Below, in pieces: positions 1-37,205 of a DNA stretch of 64,000 nucleotides. The notes under the pieces are model-generated. The model was not told where the DNA came from. It saw only the letters and a list, made by a program, of their open reading frames with translations, and made no database searches. This DNA is from Paraspadella gotoi. Its lineage: Eukaryota > Chaetognatha. The stretch lies in NCBI GenBank assembly GCA_051294375.1, contig CM119268.1, positions 21,502,672 through 21,566,671 of the forward strand, in the 5' to 3' direction. Position numbers and translations under genes: made by a program. Each line of letters starts with the position of its first letter. Positions within the stretch are counted from its first letter, which is position 1.

Positions 1-2
1 TT

Positions 3-137
3 AGAGATTTCGAAGACCTTGAAATCAATCGCCCAAAAAAAACATTTATGACCCTGAGGTCATTCGGCCACTTTAACCCTTCGCCCATCCCCGTTGGCTC
101 AGGACAGGACGGCATGTGTTCCTCACCCACAATCTGA
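3..137 (+). CDS. Possible terminal exon fragment of a gene entering from the left edge
   Basis: The third frame is open from the window edge to TGA at 135-137 with a gene-like composition (KKTFMTLRSFGHFNPSPIPV). The other two frames have stops. It could be the end of an upstream gene or a 5' untranslated exon of gene 1 (a GT donor is at 144). Not recognised. Confidence 0.25.
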   Translation, partial: RDFEDLEINRPKKTFMTLRSFGHFNPSPIPVGSGQDGMCSSPTI

Positions 138-358
138 ACTTAAGTAACAACAATTCAAGACCGTGATGTAAAGATAATAATAATATTTTTTTATCTATTT
201 TTTGTTTGTTTCTGTTGTCTGTTATTGCGTGGAAAAGAAGAATAAATTAGTAATTTTAACTTTTATTTTTCAGGTCACCCACTTGACTGGCGACGAAACT
301 GCCAAAGTCCAAAGTCTACTCTTCCCACCACACATCCCCCACACTTCTTGTGGTCAAC

Positions 359-25002
<24,644 letters not shown>

Positions 25003-25333
25003 TAATATAAATAATAATATGATTGATTGTAATATGATTAATATAAAGAGGGAAGATTGAAGACGAGCTAAAGGGACGAGCGGAACAAACTTCTTTGAGC
25101 AAGAGAACACGCCTCAAGGCTCTAGTTTCTTCCAAGTCAACAAGCATAAAAAAATAAGAGAAAAAGACATTTGAAAATTTTTCAAAATATTTCAATTTTG
25201 CCGTAAATTCATAGAAATTTTGCTTTGTAGAAAGAAAATAAAAGTGAATACGTAACTAACATTTAAAGCTGCAATTTTTTCTCTTTTATTTCTTTTAGAA
25301 TAGTGTGGTTCACATTACTACCGAAATTTACTG

Positions 25334-25335
<2 letters not shown>

Positions 25336-25386
<51 letters not shown>
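25336..25386 (+). repeat. (CT)n microsatellite downstream of gene 1
   Basis: About 25 CT units. Mirrored as (GA)n at 37855-37919, where the length differs. Confidence 0.9.
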
Positions 25387-25388
<2 letters not shown>

Positions 25389-25734
25389 CCAAACCGTTTT
25401 TCTTTGTCGTCCACAAATATCTGAGCAATGATATCTTCCTAAACATCTCTTTATCATCTATTCTACGCTAGAAATAAATTCTGTTGTGTTGAGGGTAAAG
25501 AAATGAAACCCTATTGCAAAAATTTATGTTTAGGAATAAAAAAATTTGTAAAAATTCAGCCATTTTATTCAAGGTAAGCTTGGTCCTATTTATGTCATGA
25601 ATTTAAAAAAACTAGATCGGTTCATCAATGTGTTCATCAATGTGTTGCGCCGCAGTGCCTTTTTATTCTTGTGTATTTCTCGAGACATGACATGACATGA
25701 CTACGTGGCTACAATAACTCTCTTACTAAAAGTG

Positions 25735-25789
25735 TGCGTGTCATAAATACACAGGCTAAGAATCTTAGCCTGTGTATTTATGGCACGCA
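25735..25789. repeat. Near-perfect short palindrome
   Basis: 25742-25782 is a 20-bp perfect inverted repeat around one central A (arms begin CATAAATACACAGGCTAAGA). It extends by GCGTG/CACGC after a mismatch. Copied at 37448-37492 with one arm altered. Confidence 0.85.
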
Positions 25790-25849
25790 CTACATAGGAA
25801 TTCTGTCTTTTATTCTTTATAGTTTAGGATTTCCTGAAATCGGCGCTAT

Positions 25850-25920
25850 GTGCATTTATAATGCAGCTGTTGGTTTCGAACCCACGCCTCCGTCTATTTA
25901 CTTAAACGAAGGCATGCCCG
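25850..25920 (-). mobile_element. tRNA-Leu-like 3' end inside the left palindrome arm
   Basis: The minus strand reads ACGGAGGCGTGGGTTCGAAA then CCAACAGCTGC, resembling the variable arm, T arm and acceptor end of tRNA-Leu with four changes. A mirrored copy is at 37338-37372. Probably the tRNA part of a SINE, since no 5' half is recognisable. Confidence 0.4.
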
Positions 25921-26029
25921 AGCATGAGGCATACCGCAAAAACATTACAAAATAAAGTGAAAGTCATGCCCGGACAGAAACTGACAAAAGGATGACGCAA
26001 TATCTACAACAATGACATCATCTCATAAA

Positions 26030-26275
26030 AGGCATGCCCGAACCTAAACCGACCAAAGGTATACCCGGACCGAAACCGACAAAAGGCATGCCCAAACCGA
26101 AACCGACCAAAGGCATGCCCGAACCGAAACCGACCAAAGGCATTCTCAACGAAACTGACCAAAGGCATGCCCGAACCGAAACCGACAAAAGGCATGCCCA
26201 ACGAAACCGACCAAAGGCATGCTCGAACCGAAATCGACCAAAGGCATGCCCGAACCGAAACCGAAAATGGGCTGA
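26030..26275 (+). repeat. 27-bp minisatellite
   Basis: About nine units of AAAGGCATGCCCGAACCGAA plus ACCGACC, with 24-bp variants. One frame reads KGMPEPKPT repeatedly, but no start, splice signal or continuation supports a protein. Flanked on both sides by TGACGCAATATCTACAA. Confidence 0.85.
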
Positions 26276-27741
26276 CGCAATATCTACAAAAATGACATCT
26301 CGCATCATGAGAGGAAAACTAAACATAGAGTAGATATGTCGCTCCGCGCTTAGAAATAAAAATCCGAAAGAACAAAGCGGTTTCTGATAATTTTGGTTCA
26401 TCGCAATTTTTGCACCAGTAGCGCAGTAAATATTACAAAACCATGGATGATTTCTGAAACTAGTCTTTGAGATATCCAATGCAGCGGGAACAAAGTAAAT
26501 CCATAAAGGTCTTGACTAAAAAATACTGAGAATAAACAGGGCGCTTAGTCTCATTTCTATTGAGTTTTTTTTATTTTGCGGTATTTACTGTATAAGTCAA
26601 ATAAATATACAGCAGTTGTGCACTGATTCCGATTCTGTTGGGTTTAGCCTATCTTTCAAGCACATAACGAAAAAAATAAATTGACGTCATAGTAGGGTAG
26701 TCTGGTGATTTTTTATTTTAATTAAGACATTTTTTTTCACCTGCTGTCATGTAGCAGACATTGTTAGCTTTCATATGATACCTCACATGATGCATTATGA
26801 TATAAAAAAAATTGTGATAATTTTTTTCTGCCATGCCTTGTAGAAACAGCTTAATCTTATATTTACATTTGTAATAATTGGGACTAATAAATTTTGATAT
26901 TTTCTGTCTATAACTATTCAATGTTGATCTTCTGTATCATAAATATTGACGAAAATTTTTTTTAAATTAATTTATTTTTGAAATTTTTATCAATTTTTTG
27001 TCAGAATTGATTTTTTTATGATAAAAATAAAAAAAATAATTTTAATATAATTGAAAGAGTTTATATTAGTCTGCTTTAACATGAGATGCCATAAGGAAAA
27101 AAATTGATGTGAAAAAGCTTTGAAATTAACCTTGGGTAAGTTATCACTCAACTGCTTTTTCTTTATTTTTAAAAGATTGTTTTTCTAAATAGTTTCCCTA
27201 CTTATTTTAATTTGATTTAGGTTGAAAATGGTTGACACCTATCGCTACAGATATTTGATGCTGAATTTGTTCAGCTAATTTCATATTATAAATATATTAT
27301 AATAAAGAAAAGTAAGAGACTGTCCTTGATTAAAATTAATTTATTCTCATTAGATGTTTTGGACCAATCAACTTTGATGTCCTATAACTTTCTGACGCTT
27401 TGATCGATTTTAATAGGATCTGGACCAATCGCTTTATCTTTCAATAAGCTTTGTTTTATATTTCTATATCTCAGTGAAATTCTTCATCCAATATAGTTTT
27501 TTCCGGTGTGAAAGAAGTGTCTAGGAAAGTTCATTAAATCAGGCTTAACAAGAATCTGTAAAAAAAAAATTTGATAATGTTTAGTACCCTTCCATGATGT
27601 TGAAGCTGCTCGTCAACAACATACGCAGCCAAGTACTTAAAATTTTATCAATTTGAACCAAAATTCCTGGATGGGTCAATTATCATCTGCTCTATCTGTT
27701 AAAAAAACCCCATCAAAATTGGATCATATTTTGACCTCAAC

Positions 27742-28952
27742 TTGGTGACGAACTTTCTACCAACAACAACAATTCACTGAAGAGACGCAACAGACTTCTC
27801 CCTACGGGAGGGTGGATGTATGGTGGACTAAAATCCACCAACCATTCATCAGCGGCCATGGTGCTGGAGGCAAGTCATTCGCCTCCCAACCCAAAGGTCC
27901 GGGGCTCTAGCCCGGTGGTCGTCTGGCAGTTAAGAGGGACGGGGCGCTAAACCCGCCTGTAACATGGTGTTACAGCCTGATCCGAAGCTCAGGGACTGCT
28001 TATATTGAACGGTTCTGTCATTAACACTTATCAATAATTACTGTCTCTTCAATAGGTTAAATAAAACAAGCCTGACAAGACTAAACTACAAAAATCAAAT
28101 TAGGTATGTTTAACATCTCTGTTTACCCCCTCCGTGATGTTTAAGTTGCTCATCAACCACATAAACGCAGCTAAGAACTTAAAATTAATCAATTTGAACC
28201 AAACTTCCGAGATGGGTCAATTATCATCTGTTCAAAAAAAACCTAGTATCAAAATTGGATCACATTTTGACCTTTTAAATAGATGTTAAAGACAATCGTA
28301 TGGTGAACTAAAATCCACCAACCGTTCATCAGCGGCCATTGGTGCCGGAGGCAAGTCATTCGCCTCCCAACCCAAAGGTCCGGGGTTCTAGCCCGGTGGT
28401 CGTCTGGCAGTTAAGAGGGACGGGGCGCTTAACCCGCCTGTAACATGGTGTTACAGCCTGATCCGAAGCTCAGGGACTGCTTATATTTGAACGGTTCTGT
28501 CATTAACACTTATCAATAATTACTGTCTCTTCATTGGTGAGCCCGACTTCCGAACACAACAGCAACAACAACACTTTCAGGCGACATGCCTCAACCTGGC
28601 GATGCACTTTCCGCCCACAACACATCAGGCGACATGCCTCAACTTGGTGACGAACTTTCCACCAACAACAACAATTCACTGAAGAGACGCAACAGACTTC
28701 TCCCTATGGGAGGGGGAGATGTATGGTGAACTAAAATCCACCAACCGTTCATCAGCGGCCATTGGTGCCGGAGGCAAGTCATTCGCCTCCCAACCCAAAA
28801 GTCCGGGTTCTAGCCCGGTGGTCGTCTGGCAGTTAAGAGGGACGGGCGCTTAACCCGCCTGTAACATGGTGTTACAGCCTGATCCGAAGCTCAGGGACTG
28901 CTTATATTGAACGGTTCTGTCATTAACACTTATCAATAATTACTGTCTCTTC
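27742..28952 (+). mobile_element. Three tRNA-derived SINE copies (left palindrome arm)
   Basis: Copies at about 27742-28055, 28298-28534 and 28573-28952. Each carries GGAGGCAAGTCATTCGCCTC (anticodon-like hairpin) followed by CCGGGGTTCTAGCCCGG (T arm, 5-bp stem and 7-nt GTTCTAG loop) and ends TTATCAATAATTACTGTCTC TTC. The third is longest and adds an upstream part with ACATGCCTCAACCTGGCGAT. Confidence 0.7.
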
Positions 28953-29009
28953 AATCGTCCATAATTAAAACTATTTATTTTTTAATATTTTTTTTTAAAA
29001 TTGTTATCA

Positions 29010-29800
29010 AACTTTGTAAATAGGTTATTTAAAACAAGCCGAACAACACTAAAATAAAAAAAATGAAATTAGGTATGTTTAACACCTCCGTTTACTCTCT
29101 CTGTGAGGTTAAAGTTTCTTGTCAACAGCATAAACGCAGGCAGAAACTTAAAAATAATCAATTTGAACCAAACTTCTTAAATGGGTTTAATTATCATCTG
29201 CTCTATCTGTTGAAAAAAACCCCATCAAAATCGGATCATATTTTGACATTTTTAAGAGACGTTTAAGACAATTATCATTAATTAAAACCATTATTTTTTT
29301 AATAATTTTTTTTAATTAAATAGGTTATTTACAACAAGCTTAACATTGACCCATTTAGGAAGTTTGGTTCAAATTGATTAATTTTAGGTTCCTGCCTGTG
29401 TTTACGCTGTTTATGAGCAACTTCAACATCACGGAGAATGTAAACGGAGGTGTTAAACATACCTAATTTTATTTTTTTATTTTAGTCTTGTTAGGCTTGT
29501 TTTAAATAACCTATTTACAAAGTTTTATAACAATTTTTTTTAATTTATTAAAATAAAGTTTTAAATTAAGACGATTGTTTTAACGTCTATTAAAAGGTCT
29601 AAATGTGATCCGATTTTGATGGGGTTTTTTTTAACGAATACAGTATTGATAATTGATAATTGATAATTGACCCATCTAAGAAGGTTTGGTTGAAATTGAT
29701 TGAAACAATTGATTGATTGAAAGGCATCTTCAACATCATGAAGGGGCTGCTAAAACGTTTTTTTTTTTTACAGATTCTTGTTAAGCTGATTAAATAACCT
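29010..29800. repeat. Head-to-head cluster of a 250-bp dispersed repeat
   Basis: A unit with AATTAGGTATGTTTAACACC, ACTTAAAA...CAATTTGAACCAAACTTC and CCCCATCAAAATCGGATCA occurs forward at 29010-29275 and reversed at 29335-29600 and 29610-29800. Forward copies also occur at 27540-27740 and 28060-28300. Mirrored set at 33380-34250, 34917-35165 and 35490-35700. Confidence 0.65.
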
Positions 29801-30101
29801 TCTACCATGTTTTATTTAATTTTAAAAAATAATTCAAGAAAATCCTGATTTTCTTAAGGGAGAACCATTCAACATGTCTTTAAGAAGGTAAAGACATGTC
29901 CCGATTTCAAAAATTTTTTTTTTAAATTTCTTCAAATATTAAAGAATATACATATAAATTTTTATTCAATTTATTGACTAAATAAAAAATGGCTAACACT
30001 TCTTATATATTGAAAGCCACTTCAACATCCTCAATTACGAGGAGACCCTCAATTTTTAATCCTCCTCTCGACTGAAAAGTTGCATTATGTTATTAATTAA
30101 G

Positions 30102-30526
30102 AACTTCGTACAAATTTGGTGCTGTATACAATTCCTTAAGAGACTTCAGTAAAGAACCTCTGGGTTTTTCCGTCAGAGACTTAGTCTATGATAGAAATTT
30201 GATTACATTCCCATTTGCAGCAGATGATTTTTACTTTTTGGCTGTTGAAGAGTCTAATAGTGTAATAGTTTTGTAATGTTTTGGTCACAATATTTTCCTT
30301 TTAGATTTTCGAATACTTGATTTATTTCTCTTCTTCAGCTATGCGACGATGTTGCCACGATTATGCCCCTCGTCCTTCGCAAATTAAATATTCACTGATG
30401 GAGGAAAGATACTTTGACGCCACGCGGGGAACATTAAACAAATGGTCAAAACCGAGACACTTTTTGGCCAAGAGCGAAGCCTATGTCTGGTTGGCTCCTA
30501 GTAGTTTTTTTAAAAGAGGAGTGTAG
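30102..30526 (+). CDS. 3' end of an unidentified two-exon (or longer) gene
   Basis: Two open segments fit one model. Exon a, about 30102-30261, encodes FGAVYNSLRDFSKEPLGFSV and ADDFYFLAVEESNS with donor AGT|GTAATA. Exon b, 30305-30526 after attttccttttag, begins IFEYLIYFSSSAMRRCC and ends AYVWLAPSSFFKRGV with stop TAG. The intron would be only 43 nt. An alternative acceptor (cttcttcag) lies at 30337. Upstream exons are not seen, since the 5 kb before it is repeats. I do not recognise the product. A direct, indel-ridden copy is at 39900-40330. Confidence 0.45.
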
Positions 30527-31739
30527 AAAAAGTGAAAAAATAACTTAATCCACGAATTAATAATAGCATAAATTTACTTTTTCAAACTATTATTGAAAAA
30601 ATATTTATTTTTATAAGCTGAAAGCAAATACACTTCAGTAACTAACATGTGCAGTATGATTTTTCTCGTTTTTAACAATATATTGTGGCAATATCTCAGG
30701 GTCCCTTTCCCCTAGAGAGTTAAATTTTGGCTCATACTTGTAGCATGCCGTTTGAACTTTCTGAATATATAATTATTACATAAATTCTGATAATTTTTAT
30801 AGTATTGACAGTTCTTGGCCCCAATGAAGTCTTCAAATTTGTCGATAAACTTTTTATTTTTTATATTTTTTGATGCGCTTCGCGAAGTCACAACCAATCA
30901 AAATTTTTAAAGTTTAAATGGAATAGTATGCATAATACAGTGTAACACTCAAGAAACAAAAAATTATTTTGAATGATCGAACAAGGAGATTGTAGATTGT
31001 GACATAGTAAATAAATATTTGTTCATATGTCTGAGAACAGAATAGTAAAAGGTCACGAAACGATCGACGTCCTTGTAGATAACTTCTCAATAAAATATCA
31101 ATTTTTGATCTGAGATATAAGTTATTTTTTTAAAAACTTTATAATAAAAAAATCAGATTCTTCATAAAAAGTTGAATCAAAAAATATTTAAAACATATCT
31201 GTAAAATTCTTGTTATTCTACAAGCATTTTAAAAAAAACGGGAAAAAAAGGGTGAAAATTCAGGGGTTTTTATTCTCTGTAGTAGAAACTTATATTTAAT
31301 TTAAAACGTTTTAGTATATTTTTATAAATCCAAATATTAAAATGTATATATATATTTTTAAATATTGTTCTTAAATAAAATAAATTTTAAATTTAATGAT
31401 TTTAAGAATATTATACACATTAATTTGGAATTGTACTTATAGAGACTGTTTGAAAAAAAAATTTAAAAGAATTTGAAATTATTTGAATTAAAAACGTCCA
31501 TAGAGCAAATACATAATGGTTCAATACTCATCTTTTCATACTCATAATGCATATATTTGGGCATTTTGCCTGCTCTTCAATGTGGTATCAGATTTCTATT
31601 GGTTTAAAATCTTAGGTTGATTAATATTTTCTAAATAAATAGGAGAAGATTTTTTTTATAAAGCCTTCAGGCTTGATTTTTAAATATTTTTTAATTTTAA
31701 ATTATAGTTATATAAATTTAAAAATTATTAATGAGTACA

Positions 31740-31954
31740 TGAAAAGACAGTGATTTGACATCGTGTTTATGAAGAAGCGTTCAATATAGCAGTCTGGCTT
31801 TGGATAAGGCTGGACACGAGTTAGGGGGTTAAGCGCGATCCCGTCTCTCTAACTTGAAGGGACAACTGGGATAAAACCCAGACAGCCTTTGGGTTGGGAG
31901 GCGAATGACTTGCCGGAATGCAACAATGGGCCTGATGAGCGGTTGGTGGATTTT
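31740..31954 (-). mobile_element. tRNA-derived SINE, truncated by a hairpin-ended element
   Basis: Diverged copy from GAAAAGACAGTG to GCGGTTGGTGGATTTT, where the hairpin element's GTCGGATCTGC follows directly. The same junction occurs at 42319. Confidence 0.6.
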
Positions 31955-32510
31955 TGTCGGATCTGCCTTATTAGCAGATATTTAAATTTCAGAAATCGAT
32001 CTATATTATTTGTCGGTCGTGTGCCACAACCAAAATCTTGTGGGCATTTCACTTATATAATGTAGAAATTGATTATTGATTTTATTTATTTATTAATTTT
32101 ATAAAAAAAGATATGTCCGTCCGTTGTCTGTCGTTCTCCGTTCGTCCTCATTAGCAAAAAACTCATTACTCGTCGATTGATTGTTGGATTTGGAATGACC
32201 GACTTTTGTTTATTGTGCTGTGTAGGAGAAAGTGTGGCGAAGTTGATTTTTTTTTCATTCTGGATATAACCATAAGTTTTTGATGGATGTGGAGTTGAAA
32301 ATGAGGGTGAAATGGAAAATAACAAAATTATTTACACTATATTGAACGCCAATTACTTGAGTAAGATTAGACAGAATTGACTTAAATTTTTGTTTGGGTA
32401 GAAAGAGTGTGTGATTAAAACCTGGAATAGGTTTCGATGGAATGTTGAGGTGGAAATGATTTTAAATAGAAAAGAAAGAATGTTTCACTATTTTGTCCTG
32501 AAATTGTAGT
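31955..32510 (-). mobile_element. Hairpin-ended element inserted in a SINE (first spacer copy)
   Basis: GTCGGATCTGCC and TTAGCAGAT at the junction with the SINE, then the CCGTCCGTTGTCTGTCG tract and both 'lacks-hairpin' internal blocks. The far end is lost at the gap 32544-32568. Confidence 0.55.
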
Positions 32511-32543
32511 AGACCGTAGTATATTTGGTTTATTGTACGCTTA

Positions 32544-33177
32544 NNNNNNNNNNNNNNNNNNNNNNNNNAAAATTATTTGAATGATCGAACAAGGAGATTT
32601 AGATGTGACATAGTACAAAAAATATTTTGTTCATATCGTCTCGGGAACAGAATAGTAAAATATAATATATTTGTTGTAATATTCTTATAAAATAATAAAT
32701 TTTTAAAATTAATTTTTTTAAAACTTTTAATAAAAAATCAGATTCTTCATAAAAAGTTGAATCAAAAATATAAAANNNNNNNNNNNNNNNNNNNNNNNNN
32801 NNNNNNNNNNNNNNNNNNNNNNNNNNNNNNNNNNNNNNNNNNNNNNNNNNNNNNNNNNNNNNNNNNNNNNNNNNNNNNNNNNNNNNNNNNNNNNNNNNNN
32901 NNNNNNNNNNNNNNNNNNNNNNNNNNNNNNNNNNNNNNNNNNNNNNNNNNNNNNNNNNNNNNNNNNNNNNNNNNNNNNNNNNNNNNNNNNNNNNNNNNNN
33001 NNNNNNNNNNNNNNNNNNNNNNNNNNNNNNNNNNNNNNNNNACTTATATATGTTAAAACGTTTTAGTCATTTTTTATAATCCAAATATTAAAATGTCATA
33101 TAATATATTTTACAAATCTGTTCTTAAAAATAAAATAAAAAATTTTAAATTTNNNNNNNNNNNNNNNNNNNNNNNNN
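32544..33177. other. Assembly gaps at the centre of the palindrome
   Basis: N runs at 32544-32568 (25), 32776-33041 (266) and 33153-33177 (25). The pieces between belong to the 750-bp dispersed repeat. The right palindrome arm starts directly after the last gap. Confidence 1.
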
Positions 33178-34255
33178 TTGTCAATATATGAAGGTGTAGC
33201 CATTTTTTATTTATCAATTAAATTGAATAAAAATTTATATGTATATTCTTTATAATATTTGAAAGAATTTAAAAAAATATGTTTTTGAAATCGGAGCATG
33301 TCTTTACCTTCTTAAAGGATGTTGAAGTGGTTTCGTCCCTTAAGAAAATCAGGATTTTTCTTTGAATTATTTTTTAAAAATTAATAAAACATGGTAGGAA
33401 GGTTTATTTAATCAGGCTTAACAAGAATCTGTAAAAAAAAAAAACGTTTAGCAGCCCCTTCATGATGTTGAAAGTTGCTTGTCAATCAATCAATTGCTTG
33501 TCAATCAATTTGAACCAAACTTCTTAGATGGGTCAATTATCAATTATCAATTACTGTATCTTGTTAAAAAAACCCCATCAAAATCGGATCACATTTAGAC
33601 CTTTTTAATAGACGTTAAAGACAATCGTCTATAATTAAAACTTTATTTTTTAATAAATTTTTAAAAAAAATTGTTTATAAAACTTTGTAAATAGGTTATT
33701 TAAAACAAGCCCTAACAAGACTAAAATAAAAAAATAAAAATTAGGTATGTTTAACACCTCCGTTTACATTCTCCGTGATGTTGAAGTTGCTCATAAACAG
33801 CGTAAACACAGCAGGAACCTAAAATTAATCAATTTGAACCAAACTTTCCCTAAATGGGTCAATGTTAGCTTGTTGTAAATAACCTATTTAATTAAAAAAA
33901 TTATTAAAAAAATAATGGTTTTAATTAATGATAATTGTCTTAAACGTCTCTTAAAATGTCAAAATATGATCTTGATTTTGATGGGGTTTTTTTTCAACAG
34001 ATAGAGCAGATGATAATTAAACCCATTTAAAAAGTTTGGTTTCAAATTGATTATTTTTTAAGTTTCTGCCTGCGTTTATGCTGTTGACAAGAAACTTTAA
34101 CCTCACAGAGAGAGTAAACGGAGGTGTTAAATATACCTAATTTCATTTTTTTTTATTTTAGTGTTGTTCGGCTTGTTTTAAATAACCTATTTACAAAGTT
34201 TGATAACAATTTAAAAAAAATATTAAAAAAATAAATAGTTTTAATTATGGACGAT

Positions 34256-35490
34256 TGAAGAGACAGTAATTATTGATAAGTGTTAATGACAGAACCGTTC
34301 AATATAAGCAGTCCCTGAGCTTCGGATCAGGCTGTAACACCATGTTACAGGCGGGTTAAGCGCCCCGTCCCTCTTAATGCCAGACGACCACCGGGCTAGA
34401 ACCCCGGACTTTTGGGTTGGGAGGCGAATGACTTGCCTCCGGCCACCAATGGCCGCTGAATGAACGGTTGGTGGATTTTAGTTCACCATACATCTCCCCC
34501 TCCCCATAGGGAGAAGTCTGTTTGCGTCTCTTCAGTGAATTGTTGTTGTTGGTTGGAAAGTTCGTCACCAAGTTGAGGCATGTCGCCTGATGTGTTGTGG
34601 CGGAAAGTGCATCGCCAGGTTGAGGCATGTCGCCTGAAAGTGTTGTTGTTGCTGTTGTGTTCGGGAAGTCGGCTCACCAATTGAAGAGACAGTGAATTAT
34701 TGATAATGTTAATGACAGAACCGTTCAATATAAGCAGTCCCTGAGCTTCGGATCAGGCTGGTAACACCATTTAACAGGCTGGTTAAGCGCCCCGTCCCTC
34801 TTAACTGCAGACGACCACGCGGGTAAGAACCCCAGGACCTTTGGGTTGGGAGGCGAATGACTTGCCTTCCGGCACCAATGGCCGCTGATTGAGCGGTGGT
34901 GGATTTTAGTTCACCATGACGATTGTCTTTAACATCTATTTAAAAGGTCAAAATGTGATCCAATTTTGATACTAGGTTTTTTTTGAAACAGATGATAATT
35001 GACCCATCTCGGAAGTTTTGGTTCAAATTGATTAATTTTAAGTTCTTAGCTGCGTTTATGTGGTTGATGAGCAACTTAAACATCACGGAGGGGGTAAACA
35101 GAGATGTTAAACATAACCTAATTTGATTTTTGTAGTTTAGTCTTGTCAGGCTTGTTTTATTTAACCTATTGAAAGAGACAGTAATTATTGATAAGTGTTA
35201 ATGACAGAACCGTTCAATATAAGCAGTCCCTGAGCTTCGGATCAGGCTGTAACACCATGTTACAGGCGGGTTTAGCGCCCCGTCCCTCTTAACTGCCAGA
35301 CGACCACCGGGCTAGAGCCCGGACCTTTGGGTTGGGAGGCGAATGACTTGCCTCCAGCACCATTGGCCGCTGATGAATGGTTGGTGGATTTTAGTCCACC
35401 CATACATCCCACCCTCCCGTAGGGAGAAGTCTGTTGCGTCTCTTCAGTGAATTGTTGTTGTTGGTAGAAAGTTCGTCACCAAGTTGAGGT
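34256..35490 (-). mobile_element. Three tRNA-derived SINE copies (right palindrome arm)
   Basis: Mirror images of the left-arm copies: about 34256-34675, 34680-34917 and 35168-35490. Indels relative to the left arm are common (for example GACCACGCGGGTAAGAACC). Confidence 0.7.
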
Positions 35491-36965
35491 CAAAATATGA
35501 TCCAATTTTGATGGGGTTTTTTTAACAGATAGAGCAGATGATAATTGACCCATCCAGGAATTTTGGTTCAAATTGATAAAATTTTAAGTACTTGGCTGCG
35601 TATGTTGTTGACGAGCAGCTTCAACATCATGGAAGGGTACTAAACATTATCAAATTTTTTTTTTACAGATTCTTGTTAAAGCCTGATTTAATGAACTTTC
35701 CTAGACACTTCTTTCACACCGGAAAAAAACTATATTGGATGAAGAATTTCACTGAGATATAGAAATATAAAACAAAGCTTATTGAAAGATAAAGCGATTG
35801 GTCCAGATCCTATTAAAATCGATCAAAGCGTCAGAAAGTTATAGGACATCAAAGTTGATTGGTCCAAAACATCTAATGAGAATAAATTAATTTTAATCAA
35901 GGACAGTCTCTTACTTTTCTTTATTAATAATATATTTATAATATGAAATTAGCTGAACAAATTCAGCATCAAATATCTGTAGCGCATAGGTGTCAACCAT
36001 TTTCAACCTAAATCAAATTAAAATAAGTAGGGAAACTATTTAGAAAAACAATCTTTTAAAAAATTAAAGAAAAAGCAGTTGAGTGATAACTTACCCAGCG
36101 TTAATTTCAAAGCTTTTTCACATCAATTTTTTTTCCTTATGGCATCTCATGTTAAAGCAGACTAATATAACTCTTTCAATTTATATTAAAATTATTTTTT
36201 TATTTTTATCATAAAAAAATCAATTCTGACAAAAAATTGACTAAAAATTTTCAAAAATAAAATTTAATTTAAAAAAAATTTTCGTCAATATTTATGATAC
36301 AGAAGATCAAACATTGAATAGTTATAGACAGAAAATATCAAAATTTATTAGTCCAATATTACAAATGTAAATATAAGATTAAGCTGTTTTCTACAAGGCA
36401 TGGCAGAAAAAAATTATCACAATTTTTTTATATCATAATGCATCATGTGAGGTATCATATGAAAGCTAACAATGTCTGCTACATGACAGCAGGTGAAAAA
36501 AAATGTCTTAATTAAAATAAAAAATCACCAGACTACCCTACTATGACGTCAATTTATTTTTTTCGTTATGTGCTTGAAAGATAGGCTAAACCAACAGAAT
36601 CGGAATCAGTGCACAACTGCTGTGATATTTATTTGACTTATACAGTAAATACCGCAAAATAAAAAAAACTCAATAGAAATGAGACTAAGCGCCCTGTTTA
36701 TTCTCAGTATTTTTAGTCAAGACCTTTATGGATTTACTTTGTTCCCGCTGCATTGGATATCTCAAAGACTAGTTTCAGAAATTCATCCATGGTTTTGTAA
36801 TATTTTACTGCGCTAACTGGTGCAAAATTGCGATGAACCAAAATTATCAGAAACCGCTTTGTTCTTTCGGATTTTTTATTTCTAAGCGCGGAGCGACATA
36901 TCTACTCTATGTTTAGTTTTCCTCTCATGATGCGAGATGTCATTTTTGTAGATATTGCGTCAGCC

Positions 36966-37205
36966 CATTTTCGGTTTCGGTTCGGGCATGCCTTTGGTCG
37001 ATTTCGGTTCGAGCATGCCTTTGGTCGGTTTCGTTGGGCATGCCTTTTGTCGGTTTGCGTTCGGGCATGCCTTTGGTCAGTTTCGTTGGGAATGCCTTTT
37101 GGTCGGTTTCGGTTCGGGCATGCCTTTGGTCGGTTTCGGTTTGGGCATGCCTTTTGTCGGTTTCGGTCCGGGTATACCTTTGGTCGGTTTAGGTTCGGGA
37201 TGCCT
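36966..37205 (-). repeat. 27-bp minisatellite, mirrored copy
   Basis: Reverse complement of 26030-26275 with scattered single-base differences. Same flanks. Confidence 0.85.

Larger units (their letters stand above)
30011..32543 (+). repeat. Spacer segment S, first copy
   Basis: Starts at GCCACTTCAACATCCTCAAT. Holds the unidentified gene end, a 750-bp dispersed repeat (30940-31660), a SINE and a hairpin-ended element, in the same order as 39800-42850. Confidence 0.75.

Noticed and set aside
26004-26479. Minus-strand frame rich in HAFGRFRFG
   Set aside because: Opposite-strand reading of the 27-bp minisatellite; also mirrored at 36909-37230.
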